A stretch of 12,402 nucleotides of DNA from Davidsoniella eucalypti (taxonomy: Eukaryota > Ascomycota > Sordariomycetes > Microascales > Ceratocystidaceae). The notes beneath the pieces were generated by a model, which saw only the letters and a program-made list of their open reading frames with translations, was not told the DNA's origin and ran no database searches. Shown here piece after piece: positions 6,562 through 12,402 of the stretch (the stretch's first letter is position 1; each line of letters opens with the position of its first letter). The DNA lies in the NCBI GenBank assembly GCA_004009845.1, contig RMBW01000329.1, forward strand, positions 1 to 12,402. Direction: 5' to 3'. Both the position numbers and the translations under genes were made by a program.

Positions 6562-8506
6562 AAAACTCACGATCTTTCAGCATAACCAGGGAAAGCGTAA
6601 AGGCATTTTGGACCATCTCTTTGAATTAGCGATAAGGCAGAGAGTTGAGATATTGTGCATTCAGGAACCCTGGGTATGGCAAAAAGAAGGCAAATGGATT
6701 TTCCAGGACCACCAAAACTTTCACACCGTCAAACCATCGTTATCTTTGCTAACAAGACCAAGAGTCGTGACCTATATCCAAAAGGACATTGACTTCACAA
6801 TAGAAAAGCCTCTCGACATCGCAAGCAGCGACTTTCAATGCATAAGACTTCATATCGACGCGCAACCATTATTGGTCAACCTCTACAACCATCCGACCCA
6901 GCCCCTTTTACCGCACCCGCTTGTCCAGCAATGGCAGGTTGGGAATGGCATCATCGTCGGGGACTTCAACACCCATCATCCATGGTGGTCTGTGAACTGT
7001 GAGCAATCACAGCATGCAGATGAAGTCGTTGGTTGGTTGCAGAGGAACAATGCTGACTTGGTAGTGGATCCCGAGAATGCTCTGGTCAACAGAGGCACTT
7101 TCTTCACCACCAGGTCGCAGAAAACATCAATCATCGATCTCGCCTTCCTCACTGGGCAGATGAAGCAAACGAAAACTAGTTGGACGTGTGAAGGTCTCCA
7201 CGGTTCGGATCACCAGTGCATTAAGTTGCAGTTCCACGACGCCCGAAATAACAAAAAAGAGGAGGAAAAGGTGGTATACAATTTGAAGAAAACTGACTGG
7301 CAACAGTTCAGAGACAGCCTCAAAAAAAAAGAGGCACTAGTGTTAGAAAATCTCAAAAAAAGAGATACTCGACCGGATTTGGCGGCCATTTTGACCGCCG
7401 CCATCCAGGATACCTGCGCAGAGGTGATGCCGAAGGCTCGCATCTGCCCCCGAAGTAAGCCTTGGTGGAACGACGAACTCAAGCTATTGAGGAAGTCGTT
7501 TCTCAGAGCCGAACGACAATGGAAGAAGGATAAGATCTGTCTGACGGAGTACAAAGAAAAACGAAACAGGTATTTCCATGCCATTATCAAAACCAAAGCT
7601 AACTATTTCAATTCTTTCTTAGAACAAGCAACCGGCGACGAAGTCTTCACTGCTATGAAATACACGAAACCCATAACCGACTCGTATATACAACCACTCG
7701 AGGAAAATGGTGTCAAGGCGGAGTCGTTCGACGACAAAGCTAAGATGCTACTGAATCTTGTGGGCGGCGAAAAAGGTGAGTCCCTTGAGGACGAAGACAC
7801 TCTACCCATCCCACATCACGAGAACTCGAAATGGCCTTGGCCTAACATCTCTACCATTGAGATTGAAAGAGCTATCATGACCTCAAACCCTAAGAAGTCT
7901 GCTGGACCAGATGGGATTAATTTCCAAATGATCCAAAATGCTTATAGGGCTATCCCCGAGGTCTTCCACTATGTCTACACGGAGCTATTCACTAAAGGAC
8001 AGTGTCCTACGGTGTGGCGCCAAGGCATTGGAGTGATATTGAAAAAACCCAACAAGCCAGACTATTCCCGTATCAAGGCATATCGGATTATCACGCTGCT
8101 GAACTGCTTAGGTAAAGTATTGGAACGAATTTTTGCACAGAGACTTGGTTTCTTGGCTGCAACAAAGGACGACCTGCTTCACCCAACGCAGTTTGGCGGA
8201 CGGAAACAACGATCGACGATCGATGCAGCAATGGTTCTCATGGACCAAGTCAAGTCATGGAAAGAACAGGGCCTGAAATCGAGTATTGCACTACTTGATA
8301 TCAAAGGCGCGTTCGACCATGTTAATAGGGATACCCTACTATGGCACTGCAGAGATCTAGGTCTTCCGAATAACTGCACCCAATGGATTGCAGCCTTCCT
8401 TCAAAAGAGGAAGGTCCAGATATGCTTTGATGGCAAACGAACAAACTTCTACACTATTGACCAAGGCATACCGCAAGGCAGCCCAATTTCCCCATTCTGT
8501 TCTTGA
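6554..8506 (+). CDS. LINE ORF2, intact part: AP endonuclease and reverse transcriptase
   Basis: The frame opens upstream but the fitting start is the ATG at 6554, which precedes the endonuclease. Numbered from there: endonuclease residues N11, E38 (QEPW), Y111, D137 and N139 (GDFN), D195 and the terminal SDH (218-220), all consistent with a working AP-type nuclease that nicks target DNA. A linker rich in Lys and Glu follows. The RT begins around SNPKKSAGPDGINF; it includes ITLLNCLGK, QFGGRKQRSTIDA, catalytic D582 in LLDIKGAFDH, and QGIPQGSPISP. The frame then hits a TGA at 8504, but the catalytic YIDD comes back in the same frame at 8570, so the break is a pair of compensating indels between about 8490 and 8545. 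The protein would copy element RNA at the nick. Confidence 0.92.
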   Translation: MIRKLTIFQHNQGKRKGILDHLFELAIRQRVEILCIQEPWVWQKEGKWIFQDHQNFHTVKPSLSLLTRPRVVTYIQKDIDFTIEKPLDIASSDFQCIRLHIDAQPLLVNLYNHPTQPLLPHPLVQQWQVGNGIIVGDFNTHHPWWSVNCEQSQHADEVVGWLQRNNADLVVDPENALVNRGTFFTTRSQKTSIIDLAFLTGQMKQTKTSWTCEGLHGSDHQCIKLQFHDARNNKKEEEKVVYNLKKTDWQQFRDSLKKKEALVLENLKKRDTRPDLAAILTAAIQDTCAEVMPKARICPRSKPWWNDELKLLRKSFLRAERQWKKDKICLTEYKEKRNRYFHAIIKTKANYFNSFLEQATGDEVFTAMKYTKPITDSYIQPLEENGVKAESFDDKAKMLLNLVGGEKGESLEDEDTLPIPHHENSKWPWPNISTIEIERAIMTSNPKKSAGPDGINFQMIQNAYRAIPEVFHYVYTELFTKGQCPTVWRQGIGVILKKPNKPDYSRIKAYRIITLLNCLGKVLERIFAQRLGFLAATKDDLLHPTQFGGRKQRSTIDAAMVLMDQVKSWKEQGLKSSIALLDIKGAFDHVNRDTLLWHCRDLGLPNNCTQWIAAFLQKRKVQICFDGKRTNFYTIDQGIPQGSPISPFCS

Positions 8507-9481
8507 TTTATTCGAGACTTATACATATAATATCCCCCATCCATCCAAGTTCATGGCATTCAGCTCTCATACATTGATGATATTCTGATTACGGTAGCTT
8601 CCAAAAGCTTTGCAAGAAATTGCAGAGCTCTAGAGGCCATCGTTGAAGATCTCACCAGGCAAGCCGACGATAGTTCCGTCGAGTTTGAGAGTTCCAAGAC
8701 TGAGCTTCTGCATTTAACAAGGAGTAAAGCAGTAAGCAATGAACACATAGACGTCCTAGGGACGACAATACAACCGTCAGAGAAGATCAAGTGGCTAGGA
8801 ATCTGGCTAGACTGTCAGCTGAATTTCAGCGAGCATGTCCAAGACAGAACCCTTAAAGCAACCAGAACCCTAATGGGAATTCAACGGATTTCGCGGAAGT
8901 ATAGCGGTCTAAGTGCGAAAGCAACTAGACAGTTATACCAAGCTGTGATTCGTCCTATTATGGAGTACGGTTCGATCCTCTGGTGGACAAAAATGAAGCC
9001 CATTTCCCTCAAGAAACACCTTGAAAAAGTACAAAGTTTGGCGATTTCCATGATGCTTGGCACCTACAAGCAGGCTCCGAAAAGGGCTTGTGAAATAGAG
9101 GCTGGCATTAAACCAGTTGAGATCAACTTGGAATGGAATAACCTCAAGTACGGAACAAGACTTCTACAATTCCCTAAACACCACCCCATACGTCATTGCG
9201 CCCAACCCACCAAGGACCATCTGAACTCGGAGTCTGACTTTGAGTCTCTTGGTATCTTGGGTCCCTACAAATTGAAGCGAGAGTCACAAGTGCAAGCAAT
9301 TGCCGTGGACATCAAGTACCTGATACCTTTCAAGGCACTTCAGCGAGCTAAAATTGCATGGGAGGCACCATGGGCCAAACGTACCCCAATCACAACACAC
9401 ATTCCAATGGTCAAAAAAGAAGAAGCAAAGGAAAACCCTAGCAACCCTATGGTTGGGCGAAGCCTATTGTCTTTACACTGA
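8507..9481 (+). pseudogene. LINE ORF2, RT catalytic centre and thumb, after frameshift
   Basis: This continues ORF2 in the same frame as the upstream part after the damaged stretch. The second catalytic motif YIDD is at 8570-8581 (LSYIDDILIT), followed by the RT palm and thumb and the connection region (KIKWLGIWLD, TRQLYQAVIRPIMEYG, IEAGIKPVEI), all typical of LINE RTs. In-frame stops lie at 8504 and about 8534. The frame ends at a stop overlapping 9481 just as the RNase H starts in another frame, so a second indel lies near 9430-9475. The copy cannot make one full ORF2 protein as given. Confidence 0.85.
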
Positions 9482-9876
9482 CGGTCTATATGATAAATCC
9501 TCCTATGCCTTTGTCGATATGGACAATAAAACGGTGCGGTTTCAAGAGGCAAATGCCTTGGGTCCTACACTGAGGTTGCAGACTGCGAAAGCTATGCGAT
9601 CTACAGAGCCCTTTGCTACGTTCGAAAACTGCCACTACGGAAACGAGTCCTGATCTTTGTCGATAGCCAAGCTGCCATCCAAAGAGTACGGAAGCCTGGT
9701 ATTCACGAACCTCGAAGCTAAACCTGCAGGACCTCGACACCAGTATAGAAATACACTGGTGCCCTGGACATGTAGGAATAGAAGGAAATGAGATAGTGGA
9801 TAAGCTTGCAAAGGAGGCTCTTGAAAAAAGAGTATGCACCTCTATCGCAACCACTGGTATATCAAGAAAAGATTAA
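9468..9876 (+). pseudogene. LINE ORF2, RNase H domain split over three frames
   Basis: All four expected catalytic acids of an RNase H are visible but in different frames: D in LYTDG (9480-9482), E in CESYAIYRAL (9587-9589), D in FVDSQAA (9662-9664) and D in NEIVDKLAK (9799-9801). The stretch IHWCPGHVGIEGNEIVDKLA is a signature of LINE RNase H. Frame changes fall near 9540-9585 and 9705-9720. Next to LINE copy 2 this copy lacks 2 bases after 9704 and 5 bases near 9713; with them restored the frame would be continuous there. The domain removes RNA from the RNA/DNA hybrid. Damaged, or misread, in this sequence. Confidence 0.85.
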
Positions 9877-10346
9877 AGAGAACACCTCTGGGACACACTA
9901 ATCAACCGTGATATCGACAAACTTGGGAATCACTATCGGTCTCTTGGTAAGACAGGAGAGAGTGATCTGAAACCGATTGAGGGCGAGAAGAGGCTGACAA
10001 CAGCCTACTATCAACTTCTAACGGGGAAGGGCGCTTACCTGCCGTACCTAAAGACCATAGGCAAGGTATCGAGTAGCATGTGTCGTCATTGTCAGCTGGA
10101 CATTGAAACTATTCAGCACTTGGTGTTGGACTGTGATATGTGGCTTGAGCAAAGACAAGAGTTGAAAGACGTCTGCGATGGTGAGATAAAGATGGAAGAT
10201 CTTATTTAGTAAGGCGAAGCACCAGCAAGCCTTGCTAGTATTTCTGAAAAAAACAGGAATAGGGGGAGAAACTGGGGAAGAGTGGAGGAAGTGACCAACG
10301 ATGGTGTTGCCGGTGAGGGTGAACCAGTCGCACTTCGTGATGATTT
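9877..10346 (+). pseudogene. LINE ORF2 C-terminus with CCHC zinc motif
   Basis: This is the last part of ORF2. A zinc-binding motif C-x2-C-x8-H-x4-C reads CRHC (10081-10092), then H at 10117-10119 and C at 10132-10134, as in the C-terminal region of I- and Tad-type LINEs, where it is thought to bind nucleic acid. The frame stops at TAG 10207-10209, which results from an extra T relative to copy 2; copy 2 reads on for about 40 more codons. A 7-base stretch present in copy 2 is missing here near 9886. The end is placed by comparison with copy 2 and is approximate. Confidence 0.75.
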
Positions 10347-10502
10347 CGTGGTGTTGTTGATTTCTTTGTGTTTTTCCTTATGTTTTTATGTTTTGTTTAT
10401 GTTTCTACTTGTTTTCTGTTATGTTTTATTTGCTTTTTTTACATCTTCATAGCTCTTTAGCTCCATAAGATTAATGAATTAAAAAAAAAAAAAAAAAAAA
10501 AA
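10347..10502 (+). other. LINE copy 1 3' UTR and poly(A) tail
   Basis: A T-rich 3' untranslated end holds repeated tgttttt-type words, then a conserved terminus ctttagctccataagattaatgaatt, followed by a run of A (10481-10502). The same terminus and a similar A-run occur in copy 2, so this is the true 3' end of the family, recognised in reverse transcription. Copy 1 has one unit of an 8-bp attgtttt-like repeat where copy 2 has three. Confidence 0.85.
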
Positions 10503-10514
10503 TCCCTTAGCTCC
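10501..10514. repeat. Target-site duplication of LINE copy 1 (right)
   Basis: The sequence aatcccttagctcc repeats 5093-5106. Element C sequence resumes after it. Confidence 0.9.
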
Positions 10515-10729
10515 ATCTCTTGTTAACTAACCTTCTCACCTTCCGACGTATTCCTCCTGGTCAGGGCGCGACTTGTCCTGACCACCTAAAAATCCAGTTC
10601 AATTAGGTCGTATTCTGACCCGTTTCTCGCTACTTTGAGTCGACCTTGGTACCGTCGTAGTGGTGTTTAACCGGCGGGGCAGCACGCGATCCAGACTTGT
10701 TCGTCATACCTGGCGATTTCCTCACGCAT
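10515..10729 (-). pseudogene. Gypsy C gag-protease linker remnant
   Basis: This is element C sequence between the LINE (left) and solo LTR 2 (right), expected to code for the end of gag and the start of the protease. Coding-like runs appear on the - strand but in different frames: SEYDLIELD, then GGQDKSRPDQEEYVG, then LTRDGAKG, which leads into the protease beyond the LINE. Stops separate them. It may be damaged, misread, or include a natural gag/pol boundary; I cannot tell which. Confidence 0.55.
10725..10729. repeat. Target-site duplication CGCAT (left copy)
   Basis: CGCAT lies directly before solo LTR 2, with an identical copy at 10910-10914. Confidence 0.9.
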
Positions 10730-10909
10730 TGTAAGGGTCTAAGGCTGGTTGGTTTTCGGCTAAGCTTGATCTAAGCCTAAGCAAACGGTTATAAATAGGG
10801 ACGTCTTCCCCGCCGTTATTCCAACAGATAATAGTTCCTTCTCTCCATCGGCACAATCTAATCACTCTTTTCTAAGATTGTGGCCTCGTCCCTCCTTAGA
10901 TTCCTCTCA
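10730..10909 (+). repeat. Solo LTR 2, in element C gag (180 bp)
   Basis: This is a complete LTR on the + strand, from TGTAAGGGTC to TTCCTCTCA, flanked by CGCAT on both sides and with no internal element sequence. It is of the same family as the solo LTR at 4455 but in the opposite orientation and with its own TSD, so the two are independent insertions and not the ends of one element. Differences between the two are mainly single-base indels in short runs. It sits just downstream of the zinc knuckle of C. Confidence 0.93.
10790..10797 (+). promoter_or_regulatory. TATA box in solo LTR 2
   Basis: TATAAATA lies about 60 bp into the LTR, in the same context as in the other LTRs. It would point transcription rightward, antisense to the gag of C. 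Activity is unknown. Confidence 0.55.
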
Positions 10910-10914
10910 CGCAT
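10910..10914. repeat. Target-site duplication CGCAT (right copy)
   Basis: This is the second copy of the 5-bp duplication around solo LTR 2. Confidence 0.9.
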
Positions 10915-11100
10915 CACTGTGGTATAGCGTTGACCGACAGCTGGTTGTGCGAGGGTCCTGGCTGGGAGGTACGTTGTGGGCAACGACGTGCAATGTGGTC
11001 CTTGAGTCCGCAGATGAAGCATGCTTTTTCACGCATCAGCCGGTGTCGTTCCGACTCAGACAGTTTGGGTCTCTCTGAGCGGGCAGCAAGCTGGGGGCGG
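10914..11100 (-). pseudogene. Gypsy C gag, nucleocapsid zinc knuckle
   Basis: On the - strand this is the C-terminal part of gag. It has a clear CCHC knuckle, CFICGLKDHIARRC (10980-11021; C-x2-C-x4-H-x4-C), which packages the element RNA. The preceding LSESERHRLMREKA matches the usual lead-in of gypsy knuckles. It is in a different frame from the gag body at 11056-11497, so one indel lies at about 11075-11105. The frame ends at a TGA near 10914-10916, next to solo LTR 2; whether that is the natural gag end is open. Confidence 0.85.
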
Positions 11101-11497
11101 TTCTCGACGGGTCTGTTGGTCGGGCCGCTCTCTCCAGTTGCTCGACTTGGCGTGTTCTGGCTTGGGGGTGGACTCGATAGCGTGGCGCTTACCAGTGGGG
11201 CGGTCGAAGTGCTTCAAGAGGTCGTCGATGATAGCATGGTAGGAGTTGGACTTCCAAGCCCATCCGGTGCGTTCAATCAAATCGTCACGCATGGCAGAAC
11301 GCAGGATGTCAATTAACGTGGTGTCGTCGTGAATGCCGGCTTCCATGGCTAGCGTCTCGAAGCGGAGGTGGAAGGCTTTGAAGGGTTCCCGGTCTCCTTG
11401 GGCGGATTTGTAGAAAGCAATGCGCGCGTTGGTGAGTCGTTCGCGCGACCGGAACATATCATCAAGTTTTTCTAGCAGCAGATCGTTAGGGTCTAGA
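11056..11497 (-). pseudogene. Gypsy C gag body (capsid), partial
   Basis: On the - strand the frame is open from the poly(T) of LINE copy 2 (about 11496) to a stop at 11056. It reads LDPNDLLLEKLDD, then a helical, charged capsid-type segment (ARIAFYKSAQGDREPFKAF, then FETLAMEAGI, DILRSAMRDDLIERT) that fits the retrotransposon gag family. It would assemble the virus-like particle in the cytoplasm. The N-terminal part is cut off by LINE copy 2 and lies beyond the window. The last codons before the stop are out of frame: the true continuation is the zinc-knuckle frame. The ATG at 11457 is internal and not the start. Confidence 0.82.
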
Positions 11498-11691
11498 TTT
11501 TTTTTTTTTTTTTTTTTTAATTCATTAATCTTATGGAGCTAAAGAGCTATGAAGATGTAAAATAAAAGCAAATAAAACAATAAAACAATAAAACATAACA
11601 GAAAACAAGTAGAAACATAACACAAAACATAAAAACATAAGGAAAAACACCAAAGAAATCAAACAACACCACGAATCATCACGAAGTGCGG
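11498..11691 (-). other. LINE copy 2 3' UTR and poly(A) tail
   Basis: The untranslated end of copy 2 starts with a 21-base T-run on the + strand. Next to it are the conserved terminus and an A-rich stretch with three tandem aataaaac units (11571-11594), where copy 1 has one. No coding capacity. Confidence 0.8.
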
Positions 11692-11943
11692 CTAGTTCAC
11701 CCTCACCCGGCAACACCATCGTTGGTCACTTCCTCCACTCTTCCCCAGTTTCTTTCCCCCTATTCCTGTTTTTTTCAGAAATACTAGCAAGGCTTGCTGG
11801 TGCTTCGCCTTACTAAATAGATCTTCCATCTTTATCTCGCCATCGCAAACGTCTTTCAAACTCTTGTCTTTGCTCAAGCCACATATCACAGTCCAACACC
11901 AAGTGCTGAATAGTTCAATGTCCAGCTGACAATGACGACACAT
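11692..11943 (-). pseudogene. LINE copy 2, ORF2 C-terminus
   Basis: On the - strand this is the last part of ORF2. It starts inside the zinc motif (MCRHCQLDIE) and then leaves the true frame, because one A is missing relative to copy 1, and so loses the H and last C; a later extra T puts it back (LKDVCDGEIKMEDLFSKAKH). It then runs to a TAG at 11692-11694, which gives the probable natural end of ORF2 (about 40 codons after MEDL). Copy 1 has a premature stop in this part, so the two copies complement each other. Confidence 0.8.
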
Positions 11944-12362
11944 GCTACTCGATACCTTGCCTATGGTCTTTAGGTACGGCAGGTAAGCGCCCTTCCCCGT
12001 TAGAAGTTGATAGTAGGCTGTTGTCAGCCTCTTCTCGCCCTCAATCGTTTCAGATCACTCACTCCTGTCTTGCCAAGAGACCGATAGTGATTCCAAGTTT
12101 GTCGATATCACGGTTGATTAGTGTGTCCCAGAGGTTGAAGATGTTCTCTTTAATCTTTTTCTTGATATACCCAGTGGTGCGATAGAGGTGCATACTCTTT
12201 TTTCAAGAGCCTCCTTTGCAAGCTTATCCACTATCTCATTTCCTTCTATTCCTACATGTCCAGGGCACCAGTGTATTTCTATACTGGTGTCGAGGTCCTG
12301 TAGGTTTAGCTTCTCTATGAGGTTCGTGAATATACCAGGCTTCGTACTCTTTGGATGGCAGC
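11944..12362 (-). pseudogene. LINE copy 2, RNase H part of ORF2
   Basis: On the - strand this matches the RNase H region of copy 1 from the AAIQRV codons onward, including the codons for IHWCPGHVGIEGNEIVDKLA, and on toward the zinc motif. Relative to copy 1 it lacks a G after 'agtac' but has 2, 5 and 7 bases that copy 1 lacks. Several single-base differences in runs break its frame at other places. The upstream half of the domain is cut off by the LTR at 12363. Confidence 0.8.
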
Positions 12363-12402
12363 TGAGAGGATCTAAGGAGGGACGAGGCCAACAATCTTAG
12401 AA
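12363..12402 (-). repeat. LTR (partial) inserted in LINE copy 2
   Basis: The last 40 bases of the window are the 3' end of an LTR on the - strand, identical base for base to 4455-4494 of solo LTR 1. It interrupts LINE copy 2 after gcagc (12358-12362), the expected TSD. Whether it is a solo LTR or the end of a full element cannot be seen. It is the youngest event by nesting. Confidence 0.88.

Larger units (their letters stand above)
5107..10502 (+). mobile_element. LINE copy 1, Tad1-like non-LTR retrotransposon, apparently full length
   Basis: A non-LTR element of about 5.4 kb is bounded by a TSD and ends in about 22 A. It has a short 5' leader, ORF1 (445 aa), and an overlapping ORF2 with an AP-type endonuclease, reverse transcriptase, RNase H and a C-terminal CCHC motif, then a T-rich 3' UTR. 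This order is that of the Tad1 clade of fungi and related I-group LINEs. It inserted antisense into the start of the protease of element C. ORF1 and the first two-thirds of ORF2 are open; the last third is split by small indels. Confidence 0.92.
11498..12362 (-). mobile_element. LINE copy 2 (same family as copy 1), 3' part
   Basis: This is a second copy of the LINE on the - strand, inserted in the gag of C. Its 3' end is the T-run at 11498-11518 (poly(A) on the - strand). It matches about 9669-10502 of copy 1 over its whole visible length. It does not end by 5' truncation here: at 12363 an LTR cuts in, so the copy may go on beyond the window. Relative to copy 1 I count about 20 small indels but only about 7-8 substitutions. 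Confidence 0.92.
877..12402 (-). mobile_element. Gypsy element C (chromovirus), interrupted by nested insertions
   Basis: This Ty3/gypsy element on the - strand occupies most of the window. Its own pieces are 877-4454, 4639-5106, 10515-10729 and 10910-11497; everything between is inserted. In element order it holds gag (partial), a CCHC zinc knuckle, a protease, RT, RNase H, integrase with a chromodomain, a 3' non-coding stretch, a polypurine tract and a 3' LTR. It entered element B next to GCAGG (872-876), the expected TSD. The 5' LTR, primer binding site and start of gag lie beyond the right edge, so LTR-LTR dating is not possible here. The pol half is intact in sequence; the gag half carries frameshifts. 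Confidence 0.9.

Noticed and set aside
4455..10909. The two solo LTRs as the paired ends of one element
   Set aside because: They are in opposite orientation and each has its own 5-bp duplication (GGTAA, CGCAT).
11075..11105. Programmed frameshift in gag between body and zinc knuckle
   Set aside because: I see no clear slippery site, the break is inside gag and not at gag/pol, and the surrounding block is full of similar indels.
10878..11316. Overlapping + strand frames of 66-128 codons
   Set aside because: They are antisense to gag, which has the zinc knuckle and capsid-like sequence on the other strand.
1..12402. Host genes, tRNA or rRNA genes, CRISPR arrays, bacterial operons
   Set aside because: Read on both strands, every stretch is accounted for by retroelement sequence; nothing supports these.

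Overview
The window is a nest of retrotransposons. I see no host gene, structural RNA gene or bacterial-type feature. A chromodomain-bearing Ty3/gypsy element (chromovirus) combined with a Tad1-like LINE (endonuclease, reverse transcriptase, RNase H and a C-terminal zinc motif in ORF2) points to a fungus, most likely a filamentous ascomycete. This attribution rests on element types only, and I cannot name the species.

Layout. 1-457: 3' end of gypsy element A (+), with chromodomain, polypurine tract and 3' LTR. 458-876: a 419-bp slice of the reverse transcriptase of an older gypsy element B (-), flanked by the LTR ends of A and C, both of which inserted into it. 877 to the window end: gypsy element C (-), closely related to B. 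In its own 5' to 3' direction, right to left, C carries a gag fragment, zinc knuckle, protease, reverse transcriptase, RNase H, integrase, chromodomain, polypurine tract and 3' LTR; its 5' LTR lies beyond the window.

C has been split by four insertions, three of them bounded by target-site duplications (TSDs). These are a solo LTR at 4455-4633 (-, TSD GGTAA) between protease and reverse transcriptase; an apparently full-length LINE at 5107-10502 (+, TSD of about 14 bp) at the start of the protease; a second solo LTR of the same family at 10730-10909 (+, TSD CGCAT) just after the zinc knuckle; and a second copy of the LINE at 11498-12362 (-) inside gag. That second LINE is itself interrupted at 12363 by another LTR of the solo-LTR family, which runs off the window. 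Relative order: B first; then A and C; then the LINEs and solo LTRs; then the LTR in LINE copy 2.

Coding state. The pol of C would form one frame from protease to chromodomain if the solo LTR and one TSD copy were absent, and all catalytic residues I looked for are present. LINE ORF1 is intact and overlaps ORF2 at ATGATTAG. ORF2 is open through the endonuclease and most of the reverse transcriptase, then breaks into several frames after about 8490. From there to about 12360 nearly every segment carries small indels regardless of which element it belongs to, whereas 1-8490 shows none. I flag this as a possible sequence-quality effect rather than decay. The most useful observations are the nesting chronology, the two TSD-flanked solo LTRs, the indel asymmetry and the ORF1/ORF2 overlap. 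I found no clearly new biological system.
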